A stretch of 64,000 bases of DNA from Bacillota bacterium (GCA_023386265.1 JAEWKA010000008.1:372001-436000), one strand, 5' to 3'; shown: positions 1 through 9,006, counted from the first letter of the stretch. The notes: generated by a model not told the origin, from the letters alone. Numbers and translations: made by a program.

Positions 1-474
1 AATGCAGTACAGAAGCCCGCCAAAAACATTGATTGCGGAAACCACCCATGTTTCTATGGATAAAAATAACGGTATGAGGACTATTATAAAAACGAACAGC
101 TCGTCCGGCTTGTCCGGATAATAAAATGCACTTATCACCGAGAGCATAACAAGAAGTATGACAGAGAACGAAATTCCGGCAGTCTGGACAACGGCATAGC
201 GTTTATGCTCTTTTGCCCCATAAATAAAAGAAAAGATCAGAAAAGCCGTGTACATCGGAATCAGCACCCAATAACGCCACATGAATGTCCAGTTTTCCAA
301 ATCCAGACGTGACAAAGCGAAAATGAGCAGAGTTATAGCAAGGCCCATTAAACTGATCAGTTTTAGAGCGACCATGTTTCGCTCGACCATGTCTCGCTTA
401 CCGTAGCGGTTATATTGCCTGATTTCGAAGACCTGCGCCTGTATTGCTTTTTTCAGCCAGCCTTTTCGCTGCAT
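1..474 (-). CDS. Multi-pass membrane protein, N-terminal part (runs off left edge)
   Basis: The gene enters the window from the left; 158 codons of its start are visible. The ATG at 474 follows GGGGAG seven bases upstream. Residues 1-35 are strongly basic and probably cytoplasmic. Hydrophobic segments follow at about 36-54, 68-86, 94-117, 126-140 and 143-158, with charged loops between. No catalytic motif is visible before the edge. A short basic leader plus five or six membrane spans is a common N-terminal sensor layout in clostridial GGDEF (diguanylate cyclase) proteins and some histidine kinases, but the diagnostic domain would lie outside the window, so that assignment is only a guess. 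Confidence 0.7.
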   Translation of the reverse strand, partial: MQRKGWLKKAIQAQVFEIRQYNRYGKRDMVERNMVALKLISLMGLAITLLIFALSRLDLENWTFMWRYWVLIPMYTAFLIFSFIYGAKEHKRYAVVQTAGISFSVILLVMLSVISAFYYPDKPDELFVFIIVLIPLFLSIETWVVSAINVFGGLLYCI

Positions 475-615
475 TTGCTATCTCCCCAAGCCTCGCAATA
501 AATGATTGTTTTAATGATATCACTACTAAATGAAAAATTCAAAGAATTTTGACGATTTTTCAAATATTTTTGTCCTTTTATTATGCTAATTAATTGACTA
601 ACCGCTAATAAATCA

Positions 616-1320
616 TCAACCAAGAACAAGCATTGAAAGAATATTGATGAGCATGTGCAGGAAGATCGGAATCCAGATGCTATTCGTCTTTTCATAGGTC
701 CATGCGAGTGCGTATCCCGCTGGAATATACTCAATGATGTAAAAAAGCGTTGTCCAGTCCATTGAGACAATCGCAAACTGCCAGACATGGTAAAGGGCGA
801 AAAGGCCGATGGATATGATGAATGCCCAAACGCGGTGTTTCGGACGCAGTGAACCAAAGACTACGCCTCGGAACAAGACCTCCTCTACAATCGGCGCAAT
901 GAACACCGCAAGCCCCAGCGCCGCACGCGGACTGCCTTCTGCAAGGGCCTGTATCGCGTCGTTATTCGGGTTAGAAAGTCTATCCCCGATTATCATCAGA
1001 AGGACTCCGACAGCGAGATAGCTTAGCAGTAAATATATGAAATAGCCGAAAATCATGGCTGCAATACTCGCTAAAGGATTGTCAAGCATGATGTCAAAAG
1101 CGCCTCTAAGGTATTTCCACATCACAATCAGACAAAATGCAAAGCCGAGAGCATAGTAGATAATGTTTGCCGTAAGCTCATTTAGTCCGCCCGGCAGCCA
1201 TGTTGCCGCCATGCCCAGAAACAGCGGAAGGATGAAAACATGAAACGGGAGATAGACGAGACTCGCGATTTTCTGAGGCTTTGACATTGTGTTAAAAAAG
1301 CCGGTAATCACAACTTTCAT
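616..1320 (-). CDS. CPBP family intramembrane metalloprotease
   Basis: 234 residues, almost all hydrophobic, with several predicted membrane spans. The CPBP (Abi/CAAX-protease-like) signature is present: EEVLFRG around residue 145, then FALYHVWQF, then HMLINI near the C-terminus. These give the glutamates and histidines of the intramembrane metal site. Family members range from CAAX-type proteases to bacteriocin self-immunity proteins; the substrate cannot be read from sequence. The ATG shares one base with the mutS stop (TGATG) and AGGTGG lies eight bases upstream, so it is probably translationally coupled to mutS and co-transcribed with miaB-mutS. The pairing with mutS is likely operonic convenience rather than function. 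Confidence 0.85.
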   Translation of the reverse strand: MKVVITGFFNTMSKPQKIASLVYLPFHVFILPLFLGMAATWLPGGLNELTANIIYYALGFAFCLIVMWKYLRGAFDIMLDNPLASIAAMIFGYFIYLLLSYLAVGVLLMIIGDRLSNPNNDAIQALAEGSPRAALGLAVFIAPIVEEVLFRGVVFGSLRPKHRVWAFIISIGLFALYHVWQFAIVSMDWTTLFYIIEYIPAGYALAWTYEKTNSIWIPIFLHMLINILSMLVLG

Positions 1321-3920
1321 CAGGCGTCCACCTTTTTCTTGAGCTCATAAAGAAGGTTCATCGCCTCAATCGGCGTCAGTGTGTCCAAATTCGCGTCCTT
1401 CAATCTGCCGATTATCTCGCTCGAGCCGAAATCCGAAAAGCTAATCTGGGCGTCGGAGTTCTCACGATTTTCCACATGGTTCTCGTGACCGCCGTTTTCA
1501 AGCTCTTTAAGGCAGTTTTTCGCTCTCGAAATCACAGAATCGGGAACCCCCGCGAGCTTTGCAACCTCAATTCCGTAGCTGTCATCAGCCGCGCCGCGGA
1601 CGATTTTGCGCAAAAAGATAAGGTCGTTTCCACGCTTTTTCGCGGTAATGCTGTAATTGCGAACACCCTCGAGCGCTCCTTCAAGCGCGGAAAGCTCATG
1701 GTAGTGCGTTGCAAATAGGGTTTTCGCTCCGAGCTTTTTCTTGTCGGCGCAAAACTCCAGAACGGCTCTCGCTATCGCCATGCCATCATAGGTTGAAGTG
1801 CCACGTCCGATTTCGTCTAGTATGATAAGGCTCGCGTTCGTCGCGTATTTAAGGATGTCCGCAACTTCGATCATTTCGACCATGAAAGTACTGCGTCCTC
1901 CCGCAAGATCATCAGACGCACCGATGCGCGTGAAAACCCTGTCCACAATTCCGACGATTGCGTTCTTTGCGGGAACGAAGCTGCCTATCTGAGTCATGAG
2001 CACGATGAGCGCAGTCTGGCGCATATAGGTGGATTTACCCGCCATGTTCGGACCGGTTATTATCGCGGTCCGCTCGTCCGAAATGTTCATTAAGGTGTCG
2101 TTCGGAACAAAGAGCGTGTCGCGCTGGGTCTGCTCGACGACGGGATGCCTGCCGGCAGAAATGGACAGCGCTCCGGAAAGGTCAACCTCCGGCATGGTGT
2201 AGCCGTTTTTGACGGCAACCTCTGCAAGAGAGCAGAGAACGTCAAGCTCCGCTATAGCGTCCGCAAGCGCCTGTATCCTTGTTACCTCGGAGGCGACGCG
2301 CAGCCGCACTTCCTCGAAAAATCGAAATTCGAGTTCGCCGAGCCTGTCCTTTGCGGTTAAAAGTGTGTTTTCAAGTTCCTTGAGTTCCTGTGTAAAGAAG
2401 CGCTCACTTGTCGAAAGCGTCTGTCTTCTTATATATTCCTCCGGCACGTTTTCGGAAAACGCACGGGGTATGTCTATGTAGTAACCAAAAACTCTGTTGT
2501 AGCCGACCTTGAGCTTTTTGATGCCTGTACTCTCGCGCTCACGTGTTTCAAGCTGGGACACCATCTGCGCCCCGTTGTCGCGGACATTCCGAAGATTATC
2601 CACTTCCTCGCTGAAGCCCTCGCGCAGGATGCCGCCCTCGCGCACGGAAAACGGCGGCTCGTCGCAAATCGCACGCATTATAAGTTCGGGTATATGCGAA
2701 ATCGTGTCGGTCTCGCTTATTTTTTTCAGCATCAGGCTCTGCTTGCCGGAAAGAAGCTTTACAAGTTCAGGAAGCGCCGCGCAGTAGGACCCGAGCGCAA
2801 GCAGGTCGCGCCCGTTCGCCGTTCCGTATACCGCTCTGCCAACAAGGCGCTGTATATCGCCGATATTACGGAGAATTTCGATTATTTCGCCTCTAGCCAC
2901 GTTGTCGGAATAAAGCTCCGAAACCGCGGTAAGCCGGCGCTTTATCGCGACAGGAGAAAGCAGGGGACGCTCCGTCCATGCTCTGAGGAGTCTTCCTCCC
3001 ATCGGGGTTTTCGTCTTGTCGAGCACCCAGAGAAGGCTGCCCTTTTTCTCGCCGGTGCGAAGATTTTCTGTGATTTCAAGGTTGCGGCGGGTCGTATAGT
3101 CGAGCTCCATGAAGCGACCAACCGAAAAAACATCCAAATTGCTTATGTGACTGATGTTGAATTTTTGTGTTTCAATTATGTAGCTTAAAAGCCCTCCCGC
3201 GGCACAGACTGCGGCACTGTCATCCGCAAGCCCTAAACTGTCGACATTCGGTGCGCGGAACTGCTCGCAGATTCTCGCCGCGCCGAGCAGATAATCAAAG
3301 CGGTCGTCCCCATTTTCAATGGGGCAGTCGAGTTTTTTTGTAAGGAACGAGCGGAGCTCTTCGTTTTCCATAGCGCCCGCACTCAGAACCGCCTCGCGCG
3401 GCAAAAAGCGTCCTAGCTCGTTTTGTATATGCGTAACGGGGGCCTTGTCGAAGCCCGCTACGCAGAATTCTCCTGTTGAAACATCGCAAAAGGCGACGGC
3501 TCCGGCGGTGCTGTCAAGAAAAATCGAGCAGACATAGTTCGATCTTCCTTCTTCGAGCATGGAGCTCTCGGTCACGGTGCCGGGTGTAATTATTCTTATC
3601 ACATCGCGGCTTACAAGACCCTTCGCGAGCGCGGGGTCTTCGGTCTGTTCGCAAATTGCGACCTTGTAGCCCTTTGCAATAAGCCGAGCGATATACGCCT
3701 CACAGCTATGATAAGGCACTCCGCACATCGGAGTGCGCTCGTCGGGGTTTTCGACATTTCGGTCACGCGTTGTGAGCGCAAGCTCGAGCTCGCGGGATGC
3801 TGTGACGGCGTCCTCATCGAACATCTCATAAAAATCGCCCAGTCGGAAAAACAGCAGGCAGTCCGAATGCTGTGCCTTAATATCGTTGTATTGTCTTTTC
3901 ATGGGCGTGAGTTCCGCCAT
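1320..3920 (-). CDS. mutS: DNA mismatch repair protein MutS
   Basis: 866 residues. It recognises mismatches and small loops in new DNA and recruits MutL. The mismatch-wedge motif GDFYEMF lies near residue 28, the P-loop GPNMAGKST near 623, and Walker B LDEIGRGTST near 701. A beta-clamp-binding-like stretch, QISFSDF, lies in the linker before the C-terminal helices, around residue 824. The open frame continues upstream, but I chose the ATG at 3920 because GGAGGT precedes it by six bases and because the protein then begins like other MutS proteins (AELTPMKRQY). It sits 32 bases after miaB and is the middle gene of a miaB-mutS-CPBP operon; mutL lies divergently just beyond miaB. Confidence 0.98.
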   Translation of the reverse strand: MAELTPMKRQYNDIKAQHSDCLLFFRLGDFYEMFDEDAVTASRELELALTTRDRNVENPDERTPMCGVPYHSCEAYIARLIAKGYKVAICEQTEDPALAKGLVSRDVIRIITPGTVTESSMLEEGRSNYVCSIFLDSTAGAVAFCDVSTGEFCVAGFDKAPVTHIQNELGRFLPREAVLSAGAMENEELRSFLTKKLDCPIENGDDRFDYLLGAARICEQFRAPNVDSLGLADDSAAVCAAGGLLSYIIETQKFNISHISNLDVFSVGRFMELDYTTRRNLEITENLRTGEKKGSLLWVLDKTKTPMGGRLLRAWTERPLLSPVAIKRRLTAVSELYSDNVARGEIIEILRNIGDIQRLVGRAVYGTANGRDLLALGSYCAALPELVKLLSGKQSLMLKKISETDTISHIPELIMRAICDEPPFSVREGGILREGFSEEVDNLRNVRDNGAQMVSQLETRERESTGIKKLKVGYNRVFGYYIDIPRAFSENVPEEYIRRQTLSTSERFFTQELKELENTLLTAKDRLGELEFRFFEEVRLRVASEVTRIQALADAIAELDVLCSLAEVAVKNGYTMPEVDLSGALSISAGRHPVVEQTQRDTLFVPNDTLMNISDERTAIITGPNMAGKSTYMRQTALIVLMTQIGSFVPAKNAIVGIVDRVFTRIGASDDLAGGRSTFMVEMIEVADILKYATNASLIILDEIGRGTSTYDGMAIARAVLEFCADKKKLGAKTLFATHYHELSALEGALEGVRNYSITAKKRGNDLIFLRKIVRGAADDSYGIEVAKLAGVPDSVISRAKNCLKELENGGHENHVENRENSDAQISFSDFGSSEIIGRLKDANLDTLTPIEAMNLLYELKKKVDA

Positions 3921-3952
3921 GGTTTTACCTCCGGATCGGTTTTTGTGTATCT

Positions 3953-5356
3953 CTATACGATTTCGCCTCTCAGCGCCCAGGTGTTGCAGTCTGTAATTCT
4001 TACATCGGCAAAGGTTCCTATAAGACTCTCGTCGCACGAAATGCGAACGAGCCTTCCGCCCGAGGTACGCGCCGATAATACGCCGTCCTCCCTGTCCTTT
4101 CCATCGATAAGAACGCGGACGGTTTTGCCGATATATTCCCTGTGCTTTTCTTCGGAAATTCTGTTCTGGGCTTCGAGAAGTCTGTCAAAATGCACCTGCT
4201 TTTCTTCGCGCGTGAAGGGGTCCGGCATCTCAGCGGCGGGGGTGCCGACGCGCTTGGAGTAGATGAAGGTGAACATCGCATCAAAGCACACTTTTTCTAT
4301 GACCGACATTGTGTCCTCAAAATCTTCCTCTGTCTCATTCGGAAAGCCGACGATAATGTCCGTCGTCAGAACTATGTCGGGGACAATTTCGCGGATTTTG
4401 TCAACGAGCGCAAGGTATTTTTCTGTGTCGTAGTGCCTGTTCATCGCCTTGAGTATCCTGTCGCTTCCCGACTGGAGGGGCAGATGCAGGTGCTTTTCGC
4501 ATTTTTCGCAGTCTCTCATCGCATCAAAAAGATCGTCGTTTGCGTCCTTCGGATGGCTCGTCATAAAACGTATTACAAAGTCGCCCTCAATCGAGTTAAT
4601 CATGCGTATGAGCTGCGCGAAGCTAACGCCATTTTCGAGGTCTTTCCCATAGGAGTTGACGTTCTGCCCTAAAAGCGTTATTTCCTTATAGCCTTGCGCT
4701 ACAAGCTCCCGCGCCTCTTTCACAATCTCCTCTGGCTGCCTCGAGCGCTCACGGAAGCGCGTGTATGGCACTATGCAGTAGGTGCAGAAGTTGTTACAGC
4801 CGTTCATAATCGATAGCCAAGCCTTGACCTTATCAGAGCGCAGATGCGGAACGCCCTCAGCAACGCAGCCGTCTCCGCTGCCGGGCGCAAAAACTCTCTT
4901 CCGCTTTGTCAGAACAGTGTAAATTAGCTCCGGAAATCGCCAGAGCTCGTCCGGTCCGAAAACCAAATCGACATGACGAAAGGATCTTTTAATTTTTTCC
5001 ACGACGTGCTCCTGCTGAACCATACAGCCGCACACCGCGATTATTTGATTTGGATTTTCCTTTTTCGGATGTGTGAGAGCGCCGAGGTTTCCGAAAACAC
5101 GCATCTCCGCGTGCTCGCGTACAGCGCAGGTGTTGAGAACGACAATGTCGGCTTTGAATTCGTCTTCCGTCATCTCAAAGCCCATCTCTGCAAGGTAACC
5201 TCTTATCTTTTCGCTGTCTTCCTCATTCTGCTGACAGCCGAAGGTATCGACGAGGGCGAGCGGCGCCCTCCCCTCATATCTCTGTCTTACTTCGGTGCAG
5301 ATGGCCAGCTGTTTATCGATTTCTTCAGAGGGAATGTCTGTTCGTTTTATGCTCAT
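3953..5356 (-). CDS. miaB: tRNA-2-methylthio-N6-dimethylallyladenosine synthase MiaB
   Basis: 467 residues from the ATG at 5356. A radical-SAM methylthiotransferase that adds the 2-methylthio group to i6A37 of tRNAs reading UNN codons. The N-terminal UPF0004 domain supplies three cysteines for the auxiliary cluster (DTFGCQQN, LNTCAVRE, VCGCMVQQ). The radical-SAM motif is CNNFCTYCIVPYTR, and a TRAM domain ends the protein. An in-frame TTG at 5410 would give 18 more residues, but they look non-conserved; AGGA lies eight bases before the chosen ATG. MiaA, which makes the i6A substrate, is encoded about 2.2 kb away on the other strand, beyond mutL. Confidence 0.96.
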   Translation of the reverse strand: MSIKRTDIPSEEIDKQLAICTEVRQRYEGRAPLALVDTFGCQQNEEDSEKIRGYLAEMGFEMTEDEFKADIVVLNTCAVREHAEMRVFGNLGALTHPKKENPNQIIAVCGCMVQQEHVVEKIKRSFRHVDLVFGPDELWRFPELIYTVLTKRKRVFAPGSGDGCVAEGVPHLRSDKVKAWLSIMNGCNNFCTYCIVPYTRFRERSRQPEEIVKEARELVAQGYKEITLLGQNVNSYGKDLENGVSFAQLIRMINSIEGDFVIRFMTSHPKDANDDLFDAMRDCEKCEKHLHLPLQSGSDRILKAMNRHYDTEKYLALVDKIREIVPDIVLTTDIIVGFPNETEEDFEDTMSVIEKVCFDAMFTFIYSKRVGTPAAEMPDPFTREEKQVHFDRLLEAQNRISEEKHREYIGKTVRVLIDGKDREDGVLSARTSGGRLVRISCDESLIGTFADVRITDCNTWALRGEIV

Positions 5357-5462
5357 GCTCCAAGTCCTGTCATTATATTTGCACTTCGTGCCTTCAATCG
5401 GCAAAATCAAAGCGTTTCTATTGATAATACCATTTTAGTGTGGCATTTTCAATCATTTTAAG

Positions 5463-5568
5463 TTATAATGTCCGCAAGCGGACATTATAACGCGCATATG
5501 CCGACTGATTCGGCACGCGCTTGATTTAAATGCTTATACCATGCGCCGCTCTGCGGCTATGGTATAAG
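5463..5568. repeat. Cluster of three palindromes between miaB and mutL
   Basis: Three consecutive inverted repeats fill the divergent gap. The first (5463-5490) is a perfect 13-bp palindrome, TTATAATGTCCGC, with an AA loop. The second (about 5491-5520) pairs GCGC and GCCG with CGGC and GCGC around a 7-base loop. The third (5533-5568) has 10-bp arms CTTATACCAT/ATGGTATAAG enclosing a GCCGC/GCGGC inner stem. None has a clear T-run on the plus strand, so they are not simple terminators. The second resembles a hairpin upstream of ileS (CGCATATGCCG...CGGCACGC in both). Confidence 0.75.
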
Positions 5569-5622
5569 AACCTGATAACGATAGACCGTCGCGCTTTTCG
5601 CCTTTTAGAAAGGATACCCGCC

Positions 5623-7539
5623 ATGTCAGAAATAAACATACTCTCTCCGCACGTTGCAGATCTTATAGCGGCGGGTGAAGTTGTCGAACGCCCGGCCTCA
5701 GTCATAAAAGAGCTCATTGAAAACTCCTTTGACGCGGGGGCGAAAAACGTCAGCATCGAAGTCAGAGGCGGCGGAATGACCTATATACGTGTAACGGACG
5801 ACGGATGCGGCATGCTGCCCGAGGACGCGGGACTGTGCTTCATGCGCCACGCAACAAGTAAGCTCCGAGATGAGCGCGGACTTGAAGCCATCGGCACAAT
5901 GGGCTTTCGCGGTGAGGCTCTGGCCGCAATCGCCGCCGTTTCGCGCATCGAACTACTAACCCGCAAAAAAGGTACCGACGAAGGCACGCGCGTGGTGCTT
6001 GAAGCCGGTGATATAATCGAAATGTCGCCCCATGGCTACCCCGAGGGCACAACCCTCATTGTCCGCGACCTGTTTTACAACACTCCCGCAAGACTAAAAT
6101 TCATGAAAGCTGACCGTGCGGAAGCCTCAGCCTGCTCCGCCGTTGCTCTGCGCTGTGCTCTGGGACGTCCGGAAATTTCCGTCCGCCTCATTAAAGACGG
6201 CGAAGAGGATTTTTTCTCCCCGGGAGACGGAAAAATCTCCTCCTGTGCATACAGTCTTTTGGGGCGTGACACGGCAAAAGAGCTTCTCGAATGCTCCTCC
6301 GAGGACGAGGGCTTTGCGGTTTCGGGCTTTGTCTCCTCACCGAAGGCCGGTCACGGCAACAGAACGAAGCAGTTTTTCTTCGTTAACGGGCGCAGCATCA
6401 AATCTTCGCTCCTTCAGGCGGCGGTCGAACAGGCATATAAAAACACTCTGCTCACGGGGCGCTACCCCGCCTGCGTCATATATCTGACTTTGAGCTACGG
6501 CTCTGTGGACGTAAACGTGCATCCGGCTAAAACGGAGGTCAAATTTCGCGACGAGAAAAAGGTTTTCGACGCAATATACTATGCCGCACTCTCCGCTCTA
6601 GGGGGCGAAACAAAGACGGCTGAGATAACGCTTTCACCCTCCACAAAAGCCGCGGCGTCCCCGAAAAAGGACTTTTTCAAATCAATGAACGCTGGCGAGT
6701 ATCGCGAAAAGTATTCAGACGCGCCCAAGATTTCCACCTCAGCTTCTTCCCGACCGGCAGTACCAGAAAGGCCGGCTTTTTCGCCCGATCGCGGAACAAT
6801 AGTATGGAACCGGACTGTCTCTTCGTCGAATACCGAAACGTCTCTCCATGAAAGCGAAACGCCCTACAGGACATCAAAGACCGCGCCTTTATACGACGAC
6901 ATTCCCCTTCAGACTCCGGTAACGATAACAGCAGATGAACCAATGAGCACGGACGTCATAGACGGAGTACACGAGGATTTCCGCCTTGTGGGCGAGGCGA
7001 TGAAAACCTACATAATCGTCGAAAAGGGAAACGAGCTTCTTCTCATCGATAAGCACGCGGCACACGAGCGTATGATTTTCGACAGACTTAAAAAGCAGGG
7101 TCGCGGGATTATGTCCCAATCCCTTCTTATCCCCATAACGGTGAAGCTTTCGGGCAGCGATCTCGATCTCCTCGAGAAAAATTTCGAAACTCTCGAAAGT
7201 CTCGGCTTCGAGATTGAGCCCTACGGCGCGGACAGCGTCATAGTGCGCTGTGTTCCGGCGGATACGGACGCCTCGGACATTGCCCCGATGGTCGAGGAGA
7301 TTTGTGAAAAGCTCAAAAAGGGCTCCTCCATTTCAAAAGAGGATGCTCTGGACTCTATTCTGCACACGGTTGCCTGCAAGGCGGCTGTCAAGGCCGGCTG
7401 GAATACCGAGCCTGACGAGCTTATCGAAATCGTAAAGGCGGTTGTGTCGGGCCAAGTGAAGTATTGTCCGCATGGCAGACCGGTCTCCGTCACACTTACA
7501 AAAAAACAGCTCGACAAGGAGTTTTCTCGTATAGTTTAG
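5623..7539 (+). CDS. mutL: DNA mismatch repair protein MutL
   Basis: 638 residues. It couples MutS to strand incision. The N-terminal GHKL ATPase has its three motifs: ELIENSFDAGA, DDGCGM and TMGFRGEALAAI. After a poorly conserved linker (about residues 330-440) comes the C-terminal dimerisation/endonuclease domain, with DKHAAHERMIFD, ACKAAVKAG and CPHGRP, the metal-site motifs of nicking MutL proteins. The last residue of the DQHA(X)2E(X)4E motif is Asp rather than Glu. QSLLIPIT resembles the beta-clamp contact of Bacillus MutL. The ATG at 5623 has AGAAAGGA about eight bases upstream; the longer open frame runs through the upstream palindrome and is not real. It heads mutL-miaA. Confidence 0.97.
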   Translation: MSEINILSPHVADLIAAGEVVERPASVIKELIENSFDAGAKNVSIEVRGGGMTYIRVTDDGCGMLPEDAGLCFMRHATSKLRDERGLEAIGTMGFRGEALAAIAAVSRIELLTRKKGTDEGTRVVLEAGDIIEMSPHGYPEGTTLIVRDLFYNTPARLKFMKADRAEASACSAVALRCALGRPEISVRLIKDGEEDFFSPGDGKISSCAYSLLGRDTAKELLECSSEDEGFAVSGFVSSPKAGHGNRTKQFFFVNGRSIKSSLLQAAVEQAYKNTLLTGRYPACVIYLTLSYGSVDVNVHPAKTEVKFRDEKKVFDAIYYAALSALGGETKTAEITLSPSTKAAASPKKDFFKSMNAGEYREKYSDAPKISTSASSRPAVPERPAFSPDRGTIVWNRTVSSSNTETSLHESETPYRTSKTAPLYDDIPLQTPVTITADEPMSTDVIDGVHEDFRLVGEAMKTYIIVEKGNELLLIDKHAAHERMIFDRLKKQGRGIMSQSLLIPITVKLSGSDLDLLEKNFETLESLGFEIEPYGADSVIVRCVPADTDASDIAPMVEEICEKLKKGSSISKEDALDSILHTVACKAAVKAGWNTEPDELIEIVKAVVSGQVKYCPHGRPVSVTLTKKQLDKEFSRIV

Positions 7540-7592
7540 GCTGTTTAGTCGATAATTCCTTGGAACAAAATCTTTTCTGCGGCGGTGAACAG

Positions 7593-8543
7593 ATGATTAG
7601 CGCACCCAAAATCGCGGTCATAACAGGCCCGACTGCAACGGGCAAAACGGCTTTAGGCGTTTTGCTCGCAAAAGAACTCGGAGGCGAGATCGTCTCGGCG
7701 GACTCTATGCAGGTCTACAGACACATGGACATCGGAACGGCTAAGGTTACAAAAAAAGAGATGCAGGGCGTTGCCCATCATATGATAGATGTTGTCGAGC
7801 CTTATGAAAGCTTTAGCGTTGCCCGCTATGTAAAGGAAGCAGACGCGTGCGTTCAGGACATTCTGCGTCGGGGACTTCTCCCAATTATAGTCGGCGGTAC
7901 GGGGCTTTATATTGACTCTCTCGTCGCGGGGCGGGATTTTGACGAAAGCTCGTCCGACAAGGCTATACGTGATGCGCTTGAAACAAAATACTCCACACTC
8001 GGCGGTGAAAAGCTGCTCTGCGAGCTCGCCGCCGTCGATCCGGAAAGAGCAAAAAAACTTTACCCATCGGATAAGAATCGTATCCTGCGTGCGCTGGAGG
8101 TCTTCTACACCACGGGCAGAACAATAACCGAGCACGACGAGGAGACGAGAAAAATACCGAACCGTTATGACGCTGCCGTGATAGCGCTTTCATTCAAAGA
8201 CCGCGATGTGCTTTATACCAGAATAGACAGGCGCGCCCAAGGCATGGCTGAAGCCGGGCTTTTTGATGAGGTGCGTTCGATTTTAGCAAGCGGCGTACCC
8301 GAAAAATGCACCGCGATGCAGGCAATTGGCTATAAGGAAGCCGCGCAGGCGATTCGCGGAGAAATAACAGAAGATGAAGCAATAGAAATCATAAAGCGTG
8401 AAAGCCGACGCTATGCAAAACGGCAACTTACGTGGCTCCGCCGGAAGGAAGACCTCGGCTGGATACTATGGGATAAGGCTCCTGATTTTAATTTTGGTCG
8501 ACAAATTTCGACAAAATTTTTGCACTCTCACGGATTAGAATAG
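7593..8543 (+). CDS. miaA: tRNA dimethylallyltransferase MiaA
   Basis: 316 residues. It transfers a dimethylallyl group to A37 of tRNAs reading UNN codons, giving the substrate for MiaB. The P-loop GPTATGKT lies near residue 11, followed by SADSMQVYRHMDIGTAK (prenyl acceptor/DMAPP site) and VGGTGLYIDSL. The ATG at 7593 was chosen because the conserved protein begins right there; only a weak purine stretch (GGCGGTG) precedes it. It begins 53 bases after mutL and is followed by hfq, the same mutL-miaA-hfq order seen in many bacteria. Confidence 0.96.
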   Translation: MISAPKIAVITGPTATGKTALGVLLAKELGGEIVSADSMQVYRHMDIGTAKVTKKEMQGVAHHMIDVVEPYESFSVARYVKEADACVQDILRRGLLPIIVGGTGLYIDSLVAGRDFDESSSDKAIRDALETKYSTLGGEKLLCELAAVDPERAKKLYPSDKNRILRALEVFYTTGRTITEHDEETRKIPNRYDAAVIALSFKDRDVLYTRIDRRAQGMAEAGLFDEVRSILASGVPEKCTAMQAIGYKEAAQAIRGEITEDEAIEIIKRESRRYAKRQLTWLRRKEDLGWILWDKAPDFNFGRQISTKFLHSHGLE

Positions 8544-8560
8544 TCCATGAACAATTCGCT

Positions 8561-8589
8561 TTGTATCGACTTTGCGATTTGTTTAATAT
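8561..8589 (+). promoter_or_regulatory. Candidate sigma-A promoter of hfq
   Basis: TTGTAT (8561-8566) and TAATAT (8584-8589) are separated by 17 bases just after miaA. Transcription from here would begin near 8596 and give hfq a leader of about 110 bases. Confidence 0.5.
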
Positions 8590-8600
8590 TACTATTTAAT

Positions 8601-8687
8601 GGAGCGGCAAACCGTGATAAAATACTGTCGGTAGGTTCTAGAATCCCTACCGCGCTTTTGCTTTCACGATGGATTTTGAACCGCTCC
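8601..8687 (+). promoter_or_regulatory. Structured 5' leader of hfq
   Basis: An 87-base element between the candidate promoter and the hfq ribosome-binding site folds into one long interrupted stem. GGAGCGG (8601-8607) pairs with CCGCTCC (8681-8687); CGTGA (8612-8616) with TCACG (8664-8668); and CGGTAGG (8629-8635) with CCTACCG (8646-8652), leaving a 10-base loop. The Shine-Dalgarno stretch GAGGGGGAG starts immediately after the closing stem. There is no T-run, so it does not look like a terminator. It matches no RNA family that I recognise. Confidence 0.65.
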
Positions 8688-8705
8688 GAGGGGGAGTTGG
8701 CTTAA

Positions 8706-8957
8706 ATGCAAAAGACACAGAACATTCAGGACACATTGCTTAATCAGATCCGACGGGAAAAACAGACGGTAACTTTCTTTCTGATGAACGGTTTTCAGTT
8801 GAAAGGCATTGTAAAGAGCTTTGATAGCTTTGTTGTCATCCTGGAAACAGACGGACGGCAGCAAATGATTTACAAACACGCCATTTCAACAATCGTACCC
8901 TCGAATTCGGTGGATCTCAGAGAGCCGAGAGCCATTGATGACAAGGAGCATACATAG
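8706..8957 (+). CDS. hfq: RNA chaperone Hfq
   Basis: 83 residues, the usual length for a Firmicute Hfq. The Sm1 region (NGFQLKGIVKSFDSFVVIL) and Sm2 region (QQMIYKHAISTIVP) are both intact; YKHAIST is the signature of the ring core that binds U-rich RNA ends. The C-terminal tail is short (about 15 residues). Hfq forms a hexamer that stabilises small RNAs and promotes pairing with mRNA. GGGGGAG lies about nine bases before the ATG. It has its own candidate promoter and structured leader and is followed by a strong terminator, so it is likely monocistronic or the end of mutL-miaA-hfq. Confidence 0.97.
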   Translation: MQKTQNIQDTLLNQIRREKQTVTFFLMNGFQLKGIVKSFDSFVVILETDGRQQMIYKHAISTIVPSNSVDLREPRAIDDKEHT

Positions 8958-9006
8958 AAAACAAGTAATTCAGAATCTCCCGTTTCAACGCGGGACGATA
9001 TACCGT

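Noticed and set aside
3921..4037. Upstream 39 codons of the mutS frame
   Set aside because: They overlap the end of miaB and are not conserved; GGAGGT precedes the ATG at 3920.
5530..5622. N-terminal extension of mutL by 31 codons
   Set aside because: It would read through the third palindrome; AGAAAGGA lies before the internal ATG at 5623.
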